A stretch of DNA of 9,216 nucleotides from Actinomycetota bacterium (GCA_947503395.1 CANNDP010000037.1:1-9216); one strand, 5' to 3'. Counted from the first letter of the stretch, positions 1 to 7,365 are shown. Numbers and translations are program-made. The notes: generated by a model from the letters alone, not told the origin.

Positions 1-1571
1 TCTTTAACATCATTTGCTGTTGGTTTAGCAATCTGCTCTGCTTGAGAGCGAGATAGACGAGAGCGAATCTTTGAACGAATTGCCTTCGGATTTCTAACCC
101 CATATTCATTGCTTAGATTTGCCTCTAGTGCTGGCAATTGCTCATGCTGGGTTAGAAGGTATGCCTTCTCTGGAGTTAATGGTTCATGGACTTCAATAAA
201 TTCACCGTGAGGCAGCATTACAAGGCGACCGGTCTCCTTGCCATGGAGCACAAGTTCACGATCAGCTCTCTGAAGTGATAGACAGATTCGCTTGGTGATA
301 ACAAAGGCAAGTGGCGGCAGAACAATTACTCCGATACGAGAGAACCACATAATCTGATTGATTGAAAGATCAAAGTGAGTGGCAAGTAGGTCGTTACCGC
401 CGTTAATTAGCGTGACCAACATAAAGGTAATAGACATGGCGCCAAGAGCAGTTCTATTGGGAGCATTTCTTGGACGATCTAGTAGGTGGTGCTCACGCTT
501 ATCTCCAGTTATCCAGCTTTCAATAAATGGATAGAGCGCCATTCCAGTAAAGATAATTCCTGGAATTATCAAACCTGGAATCAAAATATTTAATGAGAGC
601 GTGTAGCCAAAAATATATGCCTCAAGAGGCGGAGCCATACGAACCAGGCCATCAAGCCATCCCATATACCAATCGGGCTGCGAGCCTGCGCCGATTTGTC
701 CCGGGTTATAAGGCCCATAGATCCAAATTGGATTAATCGATGCCACAGCGCCAAGAAATGCTGTTACGCCAAAGACGATAAAGAAGAAGCCGCCAGCCTT
801 AGCCATATAGGTAGGCATTAGGGGATAGCCAACAACGTTCTTCTCAGTTCTTCCAGGGCCTGGATATTGAGTGTGCTTCTGATACCAAACCAGCATTAAG
901 TGCACGGTAATAAGAGCTAGGAAGATTCCTGGCAGCAAGAGAATATGAACTACATAGATTCTCTGGATAAACATCTCACCAGGGAAGGCGCCGCCAAATA
1001 TAAAGAACGATAGATATGAACCCACAACGGGGACAGCTTGAATAATGGCTTCAGCGATTCTGATTCCAGTTCCAGAGAGAAGATCATCTGGAAGTGAGTA
1101 GCCAAGGAATCCTTCAACAATTCCAAGAGTTAATAGTCCAACTCCAATAATCCAGTTGAATTCTCTGGGTTTTCTAAATGCTCCAGTGAAGAAAACGCGC
1201 ATCAAGTGGGCAACCATCGCTGCCATAAAAATAAGCGCTGCCCAGTGATGGATTTGGCGCATTAATAGCCCACCTCTAACATCAAATGAAATGTGAAGGG
1301 ATGAGGCGTAGGCGGCGCTCATCTTCAAACCAGAGAGCGGTTGATAGGAGCCTTCATACTCAACTTCGCGCATTGATGGGTCATACCAGAATGTTAAAAA
1401 TGTTCCGGAGAGCAATAAAATAATAAAAGAGTAGAGAACAATCTCACCGAGCATAAATGACCAGTGATCTGGGAAAACTTTAGTAAGAGTTTTCTTCAGC
1501 CACTTAGCAGAGCCAGTACGTTCATCGACGTAATTGGCAACTTGGCCAGCAACTCTCTCTCTTGCGCTCAT
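1..1571 (-). CDS. qcrB: Cytochrome bc1 complex cytochrome b subunit, 3' end cut by window
   Basis: This is the membrane cytochrome b of the bc1 complex. It oxidises menaquinol at the Qo site and passes electrons through two b hemes. About 523 codons are visible; the stop codon lies left of the window. Helix II carries heme ligands H108 and H122 (spacing 14), within RQIHHWAALIF and followed by HLMRVFFTGAFRKPRE. Helix IV carries H209 and H224 (spacing 15). The Qo motif reads PDWY at residues 299-302 in place of the classical PEWY, as an actinobacterial-type variant. Further hydrophobic helices follow, then a long charged C-terminal tail from about residue 440, typical of actinobacterial QcrB. 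The ATG overlaps the qcrA stop as TAATG, and the purine-rich GGCGGA 8 nt upstream can serve as ribosome binding site. It is the last visible gene of the ctaE-qcrCAB operon. The family call is secure. Confidence 0.96.
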   Translation of the reverse strand, partial: MSARERVAGQVANYVDERTGSAKWLKKTLTKVFPDHWSFMLGEIVLYSFIILLLSGTFLTFWYDPSMREVEYEGSYQPLSGLKMSAAYASSLHISFDVRGGLLMRQIHHWAALIFMAAMVAHLMRVFFTGAFRKPREFNWIIGVGLLTLGIVEGFLGYSLPDDLLSGTGIRIAEAIIQAVPVVGSYLSFFIFGGAFPGEMFIQRIYVVHILLLPGIFLALITVHLMLVWYQKHTQYPGPGRTEKNVVGYPLMPTYMAKAGGFFFIVFGVTAFLGAVASINPIWIYGPYNPGQIGAGSQPDWYMGWLDGLVRMAPPLEAYIFGYTLSLNILIPGLIIPGIIFTGMALYPFIESWITGDKREHHLLDRPRNAPNRTALGAMSITFMLVTLINGGNDLLATHFDLSINQIMWFSRIGVIVLPPLAFVITKRICLSLQRADRELVLHGKETGRLVMLPHGEFIEVHEPLTPEKAYLLTQHEQLPALEANLSNEYGVRNPKAIRSKIRSRLSRSQAEQIAKPTANDVK

Positions 1572-2563
1572 TACTTATTCCGCCCCCAGAAACTTGGTCC
1601 AACTGGTTCACTAAATGGCTGCTTTGCCACTAGATAGCCTTGGCTATCAACTGTGATGGCTAATTGTGGCAGGGGTCGGGCAGATGGTCCAAAGATAACT
1701 TTTGCAGCTCTTGTCACATCAAAGGTTGATTGATGACATGGGCAGAGTAGATGCTTTGTAGTCTGTTCATAGAGAGCTACCGCACATCCCATATGTGAGC
1801 AGATCTTTGAAAAAGCGATGATTCCTTCATAAGTCCATGAAAGGCGCTCAGCATCCAAGTTAAATTCTTCAGGGCGGATACGGATCAAAAGAACAGAATC
1901 CTTTGCGATGTCATCTAAGTGGCGCACTTTCCCGGCAGGTAGTTCAGGTTGAACTTGAGCAACGCCGCCCACTTCAAGATCTGAGGGGCGAATCGGGCGA
2001 TCTCCTGGATCTGTGACAAGCCTGGTGCCAGATTTCCAATTAGTCTCTTTCTGATCATTTCCTGGAAGTGGTCCAAGGTCTCCAAGAAGCAGAACAGGAG
2101 AGATGCCAACTAGGCCAAGTGAGAGCAGCATCGTTCGCTTAATAAAGGGGCGGCGACCAAGTCCTGCCTCATTTGCGCGATCTTTAACCGTTGAAACAAA
2201 GTCCTCGCGATCTTCATCTTTGGAGCGTTGCTCTTTGCGGTAATCAATTACCTCGTGATCTGGCATAAGAGTCTTTGCCCAATGCACTGCCGCCATCCCA
2301 ATGAAGAAGAGCGCCATTGCCAGACCAAGGCCTAAAAATAGTTGATGGGCATTTGTGCTTCCAAGTACGGGAACAAAAATAAAAGCATCTTCATCAATTC
2401 CTAAGTAAGCGTATACAAAGAGCAAAGTACCTAAAACTGAAAAGAGAAATAAAATTCCAACTTGTCGCTCTGCTTTTTTAGCAGCTCTAACATCAACATC
2501 TGCTTTGCGATGAATATGCTCTGGAAGTCCTGGGTCAGAAAGTGGTGCCAGCTCTTTACTCAT
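1571..2563 (-). CDS. qcrA: Rieske iron-sulfur subunit of the cytochrome bc1 complex
   Basis: This 330-residue protein is the Rieske [2Fe-2S] subunit that takes the first electron from menaquinol at the Qo site and hands it to cytochrome c. The two cluster boxes are CSHMGC (C255, H257, C260) and CPCHQSTFD (C274, C276, H277). C255, H257, C274 and H277 are the expected cluster ligands, and C260 with C276 the expected disulfide. Three hydrophobic segments lie at about 35-54, 72-95 and 143-162, the long actinobacterial form rather than the single-anchor mitochondrial one. Just before the third segment is GRRPFIKRT (136-144), a twin-arginine motif. In Streptomyces the third helix is known to be inserted by Tat, and the same is inferred here. 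The gene starts 4 nt after the qcrC stop and has no strong Shine-Dalgarno sequence, so translational coupling is likely. Confidence 0.97.
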   Translation of the reverse strand: MSKELAPLSDPGLPEHIHRKADVDVRAAKKAERQVGILFLFSVLGTLLFVYAYLGIDEDAFIFVPVLGSTNAHQLFLGLGLAMALFFIGMAAVHWAKTLMPDHEVIDYRKEQRSKDEDREDFVSTVKDRANEAGLGRRPFIKRTMLLSLGLVGISPVLLLGDLGPLPGNDQKETNWKSGTRLVTDPGDRPIRPSDLEVGGVAQVQPELPAGKVRHLDDIAKDSVLLIRIRPEEFNLDAERLSWTYEGIIAFSKICSHMGCAVALYEQTTKHLLCPCHQSTFDVTRAAKVIFGPSARPLPQLAITVDSQGYLVAKQPFSEPVGPSFWGRNK

Positions 2564-2567
2564 CTAA

Positions 2568-3362
2568 CTACCGAGCCTTTGCGGTTAGCCATACTGCCAC
2601 GCCAATTAATAAACCAAGACCTAATACCCAACCAACTAGCCCTTCGGTGACTGGGCCAACTCGACCAAGTGCTGCGCCGCCAAGTTGTGGTTCAGTCTCA
2701 GCATGTTTAATCCATTTGATAACAGAAAGTTTTTCTTCTGGAGTCAAAATGGTCTCAGAGAAAACTGGCATAGCTTGAGGGCCAGTAATCATCGCCTCAT
2801 ATATATGTTTTACTTCAACTCCCATAACCGTTGGAGCATATTTTCCTTGAGTGAGAGCGCCACCTTGTCCAGCTAAGTTATGACACATTGCGCAGTTATT
2901 TCTAAATAGCTCGCCGCCTTCTGCCATATTTCCATCGCGCTCCCAAGCAAGCTCTTCATTGGTAATTGCTGCTGGGCCAGGGGCTAGCGATGCAACATAA
3001 GCAGCAAGAGCTGCCACCTCTTGATCGTTATATACCGGGTCTTTTCGGGCAATCTGCTGACTCATGTCGGCAACTGGCATACGTCCTGTTGCTACTTGAA
3101 AATCAACCGAGGCAGCTCCAACGCCAATTAACGATGGGCCAACTCCAGCGCCTTCTGCATTTAAGCCATGACAAGATGAGCAGCCACGAGCAAATATTTC
3201 CTTACCCTCTGCAATCAATGTGGCTTTATCAGATTGTGAGAGCGTGGCCTGCTCTGTTACAGCTTGCGCAGCGCTATAGGTAAGACCTGCAAAGAGCAAA
3301 GCTCCCAGAAGAAGAAGCGGACCAGCAAATCTATGGCGGCGATACTTTGAAATAAATCTCAT
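2568..3362 (-). CDS. qcrC: Diheme cytochrome c subunit of the bc1 complex
   Basis: This 264-residue protein is the cytochrome cc (c1-like) subunit that links the Rieske centre to the aa3 oxidase. It has two covalent heme sites, CSSCH (C61, C64, H65) and CAMCH (C157, C160, H161). The methionines in GRMPV (M95) and AMPVF (M198) are likely distal heme ligands. An N-terminal hydrophobic segment (about 13-33) acts as signal anchor, and a C-terminal helix (about 240-260) anchors the protein again, so both heme domains face outside. The diheme form is known to replace soluble cytochrome c in actinobacterial III-IV supercomplexes. Its ATG follows the ctaE TAG directly with no gap. GGTGG ends 5 nt before the ATG, inside ctaE, and is a plausible ribosome binding site. 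Confidence 0.97.
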   Translation of the reverse strand: MRFISKYRRHRFAGPLLLLGALLFAGLTYSAAQAVTEQATLSQSDKATLIAEGKEIFARGCSSCHGLNAEGAGVGPSLIGVGAASVDFQVATGRMPVADMSQQIARKDPVYNDQEVAALAAYVASLAPGPAAITNEELAWERDGNMAEGGELFRNNCAMCHNLAGQGGALTQGKYAPTVMGVEVKHIYEAMITGPQAMPVFSETILTPEEKLSVIKWIKHAETEPQLGGAALGRVGPVTEGLVGWVLGLGLLIGVAVWLTAKAR

Positions 3363-3989
3363 CTATGCCACCAGATAAATTGCTGAAAAGAGAGCAATCC
3401 AAACAATGTCAACAAAGTGCCAGTAGTAAGAGACAACAATTGCTGTCGTTGCCTGTGAGTGGCCAAAGCGACGCGCCTTTGAGACTCGAATCATTACAAT
3501 TAAAAATGCAATTAGACCGCCTGTTACGTGAAGACCATGAAATCCTGTTGCTAGATAAAATACTGAACCATAAGCAGCAGATGAGATGGTTAAGCCTTCG
3601 TGAACCAGTTCTGCATATTCATAAACTTGACCACCAATAAAAAATGCGCCCATAACAAATGTCAGAGCAAACCACTCCCGCATTCCCCATTTTGAAAATT
3701 GCAGAAGAGAACCGGTGCGTGCATTTTGAAAACGCTCAGCTGCAAAGACGCCGAATTGGCAGGTAACCGAGGAGAGGACTAATACAGTGGTGTTAAGGGC
3801 GGAGAATGGAATATTCAACATCTCTACACCCTGACCCCAGATAACAGGGCCTTGCACAGATCGAGTTGTGAAATACATAGCAAAGAGAGCGGCGAAGAAC
3901 ATCAACTCACTTGAGAGCCAGACGATGGTTCCAACAGCAACGATATTTGGGCGATTTAATCTAGGTGGTGTGGAGACCGCGCTACTCAT
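3363..3989 (-). CDS. ctaE: Cytochrome c oxidase subunit III
   Basis: This 208-residue integral membrane protein is subunit III of the aa3-type cytochrome c oxidase, the terminal enzyme of aerobic respiration. It has about five hydrophobic helices, the short form used by bacteria with a separate subunit IV. Family signatures are the in-membrane glutamate in WLSSELMFF (E28), the motif GFHGLHVTGG (H151, H154) and the C-terminal SYYWHFVDIVWIALF (H191, D194). It is the first gene of the operon with qcrC, qcrA and qcrB. The catalytic subunits I and II are not in this window. The start at 3989 fits the family N-terminus. The upstream bases are pyrimidine-rich with no Shine-Dalgarno sequence, which allows a leaderless start or an SD-independent one. 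Confidence 0.96.
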   Translation of the reverse strand: MSSAVSTPPRLNRPNIVAVGTIVWLSSELMFFAALFAMYFTTRSVQGPVIWGQGVEMLNIPFSALNTTVLVLSSVTCQFGVFAAERFQNARTGSLLQFSKWGMREWFALTFVMGAFFIGGQVYEYAELVHEGLTISSAAYGSVFYLATGFHGLHVTGGLIAFLIVMIRVSKARRFGHSQATTAIVVSYYWHFVDIVWIALFSAIYLVA

Positions 3990-3996
3990 AGAGGGG

Positions 3997-4048
3997 ATTA
4001 TTCCCGAAAAGAGGGCAATACCCGCTCTTCGAAGGGGTAAATAAGATA
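3997..4048 (-). promoter_or_regulatory. Candidate promoter elements for ctaE-qcrCAB
   Basis: Two alternative -10 hexamers face ctaE on the minus strand. AATAAT (complement of 3997-4002) is a 5/6 match to TATAAT and sits 7 nt before the ATG, which would give a leaderless mRNA. TATCTT (complement of 4043-4048) fits TAnnnT and would give a leader of about 45 nt. Neither has a good -35 hexamer at 17 nt, so the choice cannot be made from sequence. The operon must be transcribed from this side because the next gene is divergent. Confidence 0.3.
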
Positions 4049-4056
4049 GGTATAGC

Positions 4057-4072
4057 GGTGAAACGCATCACG
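4057..4072. promoter_or_regulatory. Crp/GlxR-like operator palindrome
   Basis: The sequence GTGA, six bases, TCAC (4058-4071) is an exact match to the inner half-sites of the Crp-family consensus TGTGA-N6-TCACA; the outer bases are G rather than T and A. It is centred at 4064.5, about 75 nt upstream of the ctaE ATG and 68 nt upstream of the ATG of the divergent gene at 4133. From memory, the actinobacterial Crp homologue GlxR of Corynebacterium glutamicum binds promoters of aerobic respiratory genes, so cAMP-linked control of this operon is plausible. It is inferred from the motif only. Confidence 0.45.
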
Positions 4073-4116
4073 GGATATTGGCTCAGCTTGAGCGAAGGGA
4101 TAAGTCAGTAAACCCC

Positions 4117-4122
4117 TAGAAT
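4117..4122 (+). promoter_or_regulatory. Candidate -10 element for the receiver-like gene and trpD
   Basis: TAGAAT fits TAnnnT and is a 5/6 match to TATAAT. It lies 10 nt before the ATG at 4133, so the transcript would begin near 4129-4130 with a leader of only 3 to 4 nt. There is no Shine-Dalgarno sequence, which agrees with near-leaderless initiation. No convincing -35 is visible: TTGAGC at 4088-4093 is 23 nt away, too far. Confidence 0.4.
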
Positions 4123-4132
4123 TACCTTAATT

Positions 4133-4543
4133 ATGGAGACCAGCCAGAAAACCCTAAAAATCGCGCTCTACTCAGATGATTCAAGCGTTCGATCTAGCGT
4201 AATAACCGCTCTGGGTCAGCAAATCTCTCCAGATTTAGGCGTCCATAAGATTTTAGAATTTGCTACCGCTAAGGCGCTGCGAATGGCTGTCGATTCTGGT
4301 GCGAATTTTGATCTCTTCATTCTTGATGGCGAAGCAGTCCCTGAAGGCGGGCTGGGAGTTGCAAAACAATTAAAGGATGAAGTCTTTAATTGCGGCGTAG
4401 TTATCGTCTTGGTGGCACGAAGTTCTGATGCCTGGCTTGCTGGTTGGTCTAGAGCAGAGGGAGTCATTACTCATCCGATTGATCCCTTTACTCTTGCAAA
4501 AAATGTTGCAGAGATTCTTGCTAAAAATCCAGTTGCTTCCTAA
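4133..4543 (+). CDS. Stand-alone receiver-like (response-regulator fold) protein, degenerate
   Basis: This 136-residue cytoplasmic protein looks like a single CheY-like receiver domain with no output domain. It opens with strand KIALYSDD (acidic pair D15, D16). The third strand FDLFILDGE places D65 at the phospho-acceptor position. The fourth strand GVVIVLVARSS lacks the usual Thr/Ser directly after the strand, offering S97 and S98 one to two residues later. The fifth strand ends GVITHPID, so H114 stands where receivers normally have the conserved lysine of the KP motif. This suggests altered or lost phosphotransfer. No partner kinase is in the window. The gene lies between the ctaE promoter region and trpD, 18 nt before trpD, so the two are probably co-transcribed. 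Its partner and function are unknown. Confidence 0.75.
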   Translation: METSQKTLKIALYSDDSSVRSSVITALGQQISPDLGVHKILEFATAKALRMAVDSGANFDLFILDGEAVPEGGLGVAKQLKDEVFNCGVVIVLVARSSDAWLAGWSRAEGVITHPIDPFTLAKNVAEILAKNPVAS

Positions 4544-4561
4544 GTAAGAGCTAGAGCGATC

Positions 4562-5617
4562 ATGGAACTCACCGTTTCTTGGGATGAGATAGTTGAGAAA
4601 TTAACAGCTAAGCAAGATTTATCTGACCTGCAAATTACTTGGGCAATGGCTCAAATTCTTGATGGCCTTGCAACTAATGATCAAATAAAGAGTTTTCTTC
4701 TTCTGCTAAAGGCAAAAGGCGAGAAGCCAAGTGAAGTTAGAGCCCTCGTTGATGTGATGTATCAAAGAGGTGTTGCAATTGATATCCCTGATCGCGCTGT
4801 CGACATTGTGGGAACTGGGGGAGATGGCGCATCTACTATCAATATCTCAACAACTGCGGCCATCATCACAACTGCTGCAGGAGCGAGAACAATTAAGCAT
4901 GGCAACCGCGCAGCAAGTTCCAAGAGCGGAGCAGCAGATCTACTAGAGGCTCTTGGAATTGATATCTCACTCGGGGCTAAGCAGGTCGAGGAGTGTGTAA
5001 GAAAAATTGGAATTGGTTTTGCATTTGCCCCGGTTTTCCACCCTGCAATGAAGAATGCAGCCAGTGCAAGGAAAGAACTAGCGACGCCCACAGTCTTTAA
5101 CATTCTTGGCCCGCTTGCCAATCCCGCAAAACCAAAGGCGGTGGCTATTGGCGTTGCTAGAGCTGAATTAATAGAGCTTGTTGCAACAGTTCTCACCGAG
5201 CGCGGCTGCGAGGGTTTTATCTTTAGGGGCGATGATGGCTTAGATGAAATTTCGCTAAGCACGACCAGTACGGTTTATCAGATCAACAAAGGTGAGATAA
5301 GCAAGGAGATTTTTGATCCAAGCGAGCTAGGCCTTGAGCGAATTGGCCTTGATGAGTTAAGAGGTGGTACACCTAGTGAAAATGCGGATATAACAAGAGC
5401 GATTTTTGCTGGTAGAGGCGGCCCTTATCGCCAAGCAGTCTTACTTAATGCGGCAGTTGCAATTGCAGCATTTAAGGCAGATTTTCATCTAGGTATAACC
5501 CAGCAATTTGCTAATGGATATACCTTGGCAAAACAAGCTGTTGATTCTGGAGCAGCAGCTCAATTAGTTGAGCGCTGGGCAAACCTATCGACTGAATTAG
5601 CAAAATCTTCCTTATAG
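4562..5617 (+). CDS. trpD: Anthranilate phosphoribosyltransferase
   Basis: This 351-residue enzyme transfers phosphoribose from PRPP to anthranilate, the second step of tryptophan synthesis. It is full length for the family. The N-terminal helical domain is followed by the PRPP loop VGTGGDGASTINIS (GTGGD at 84-88), then KHGNRAASSKSGAADLLEALG (111-132), which is the second substrate-binding segment. FHPAMKNAASARKEL (159-173) includes R170, the likely anthranilate-contacting arginine, and is followed by TVFNILGPLANP. The acidic pair D228-E229 in GLDEIS matches the metal-binding DE motif. The ATG has only a weak purine tract upstream. No other trp gene is nearby, so it is separated from the rest of the pathway, as in other actinobacteria with trpD next to ctaE. 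Its last 58 nt overlap the end of the opposite-strand nuclease gene. Confidence 0.97.
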   Translation: MELTVSWDEIVEKLTAKQDLSDLQITWAMAQILDGLATNDQIKSFLLLLKAKGEKPSEVRALVDVMYQRGVAIDIPDRAVDIVGTGGDGASTINISTTAAIITTAAGARTIKHGNRAASSKSGAADLLEALGIDISLGAKQVEECVRKIGIGFAFAPVFHPAMKNAASARKELATPTVFNILGPLANPAKPKAVAIGVARAELIELVATVLTERGCEGFIFRGDDGLDEISLSTTSTVYQINKGEISKEIFDPSELGLERIGLDELRGGTPSENADITRAIFAGRGGPYRQAVLLNAAVAIAAFKADFHLGITQQFANGYTLAKQAVDSGAAAQLVERWANLSTELAKSSL

Positions 5618-7359
5618 CTATTCGCACCAACTTGGGCTCTAACCTTTTCAATCTCTGATCTTGCTGCAGCTGAGCCAAAAGTTGGAAGGGCCCAGATGCC
5701 ATCGATTTCGACAATTCGAATTCCCTCTTGATTCAAATAACGAAGCAGAACCTCTACTTCTTCATGATGACTGGCGGGCAATATTTCGCCATTATCAATT
5801 ACTACCTCAGCAGTTAATTTCAATGACTCAATAACTTCCTTGTAATTATCACTCTTTGCGGTAGCGCTTGCCGCAAGTTTGCCATGGCGAATAACTACAA
5901 ATTCCCAAGTATCAATAGAGGTAGCAATCGCAGCGATTAATTCCTTGACTCTAGTTAAACTTCTAATGCTCTGCGCTCTAGCACTTCCCCTAATAAGCGC
6001 TCCTAAACGATTTCGCACCTCTGCTGCTTCTTCAAAACGCTCTTGATTTGCCAGTTCCTTCATCCGCTCATTAAGCGAATTCAATATGGGGCGAGAGTCG
6101 ATATGCAGGCTCTGATGAATCGCTGTTACATGCGATGAGTATGAATCTATTGATTCCTGGCCAATACAGGGAGCCCCGCATCGTTTCATATCAAATAGAG
6201 CGCAGGGACTCGCGTTTTTCATGGAAGATAAAGTAATTCTTGGTTTGCACTGTCTTATCTGAGTTACTTCATAGAGCGCCTCTATTGCTCGCGCTGATTC
6301 ATCTCGGCCATTAAAGGGCCCTGCCCAACCGCTCTCATCATCAAGTCCTTTAGCCCCTCTGATGGCAACTAACCTTGGAAAAGCTTCTTTGGTCAGCTTG
6401 ATCCATAAAGACTTTGCTTGAAATTTAGAACGGCGGTTAAAACGTGGCTGCTTCTCACATATCAGCCTTAGCTCTCTTACCTCTGCTTCGATAATGGTGG
6501 CTGTTTGAATGACATCAAGAGAGTGGGCAAGTGAGATCATGTCGTGAATTCTTTTTCGAGTCTCAGCTGCGGTGAAATAGGAGCGAACTCTATTTCTCAA
6601 ATTTCTTGTTGTTCCTATGTAAAGGGGTGTCCCTGATTCATCTCGAAAGATATAAACCCCAGGCGTATTTGGAAGGCCCTCGGCTAAATACCTCTTACTT
6701 CTCTGGGCGTTAGTAACACGAGCGCTAAAGGACTTTAACTCCTCTAAAGTTTTCACGCCATAGCTTCCAAGTCGATCAAGGATGCCATGGAAGACATCAA
6801 CTGTTGCGCGAGCATCAGAGAGCGCTCGGTGATCTGGATTAGTTGTTGCGCCAAAGAAAGTTGAGAGAGTGGAGAGTTTGCAATTCGGAGCTTCATCCCT
6901 TGTCACTACATATCTTGCAATTTTTGCTGTATCTAACACTTGATAAGAAGGCCAAGAAATTTCAAGCTTTGCACACGCTGCCTTTAGAAAGCCAATATCA
7001 AAGGGAGCGTTATGAGCCACCAGAACGCTATCTTTACTTGAGCCAACAAATTCCAAGAATGAGAATATTGCTTCGCCTAATTTTGGTGCTGCAATAACCA
7101 TTGCATCGGTAATTCCGGTAAGAACTGTAATAAAAGGCGGAATAGGACTTTCTGGGTTTACCAGAGTTTGAAATTCGCCAACTATTTCACCCGCCCTAAC
7201 TTTCACTGCGCCAATTTCGGTAATTGCGGCGCTGTTATGAGAGCCGCCGGTGGTCTCTAGATCAACAACTACAAAGGTGGTTTCATAAAGGCTCGGTGAG
7301 ATCTCATCAAAACTTGGCTGGAAAGCGGAAGTAAATTGGCTCTCCTGCTCAGATTTCAT
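5560..7359 (-). CDS. DEDDh 3'-5' exonuclease fused to UvrC-like GIY-YIG nuclease
   Basis: This 599-residue protein joins two DNA-processing modules. Residues 28-195 are a DnaQ-type DEDDh exonuclease: D33 and E35 in VVDLETTGG, D121 in HNAPFDIGFL, H177 and D182 in DHRALSDA. Residues 229-310 are a GIY-YIG nuclease as in UvrC and Cho: GVY (234-236), YIG (247-249), R257 and E291/E293. Next come four cysteines spaced like the UvrC iron-sulfur site (C371, C386, C394, C398; the last three in CALFDMKRCGAPC) and a UVR motif (about 429-452). The C-terminal RNase H-like and HhH parts of UvrC are absent, as in Cho. M. tuberculosis Rv2191 is, from memory, the same architecture beside trpD. A role in excision repair is inferred. 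I chose the ATG at 7359 over upstream ATGs at 7416 and 7440 because a TATCTT -10 ends 6 nt before it and the 27 extra residues resemble no part of the fold and overlap the divergent gene. Confidence 0.88.
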   Translation of the reverse strand: MKSEQESQFTSAFQPSFDEISPSLYETTFVVVDLETTGGSHNSAAITEIGAVKVRAGEIVGEFQTLVNPESPIPPFITVLTGITDAMVIAAPKLGEAIFSFLEFVGSSKDSVLVAHNAPFDIGFLKAACAKLEISWPSYQVLDTAKIARYVVTRDEAPNCKLSTLSTFFGATTNPDHRALSDARATVDVFHGILDRLGSYGVKTLEELKSFSARVTNAQRSKRYLAEGLPNTPGVYIFRDESGTPLYIGTTRNLRNRVRSYFTAAETRKRIHDMISLAHSLDVIQTATIIEAEVRELRLICEKQPRFNRRSKFQAKSLWIKLTKEAFPRLVAIRGAKGLDDESGWAGPFNGRDESARAIEALYEVTQIRQCKPRITLSSMKNASPCALFDMKRCGAPCIGQESIDSYSSHVTAIHQSLHIDSRPILNSLNERMKELANQERFEEAAEVRNRLGALIRGSARAQSIRSLTRVKELIAAIATSIDTWEFVVIRHGKLAASATAKSDNYKEVIESLKLTAEVVIDNGEILPASHHEEVEVLLRYLNQEGIRIVEIDGIWALPTFGSAAARSEIEKVRAQVGANSYKEDFANSVDRFAQRSTN

Positions 7360-7365
7360 GGAGCA

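Noticed and set aside
2462..3283. Several plus-strand open frames opposite qcrA and qcrC
   Set aside because: They overlap one another and well-supported qcr genes, have no start context and no recognisable domain.
4088..4093. TTGAGC as -35 of the receiver-like gene promoter
   Set aside because: The spacer to TAGAAT is 23 nt, too long for a standard promoter.
4762..5262. Long minus-strand open frame of 166 codons inside trpD
   Set aside because: It is a shadow of trpD: the translation is low-complexity Ala/Ser/Pro-rich with no recognisable motif, while the plus-strand frame has all TrpD motifs.
5600..5640. Terminator between trpD and the nuclease gene
   Set aside because: No stem with a T-run was visible near the two stop codons, and the genes overlap, so no terminator is annotated.
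6843..7097. 84-codon plus-strand frame opposite the exonuclease domain
   Set aside because: It lies wholly over the conserved DEDDh coding region and has a Leu/Arg-rich shadow composition.
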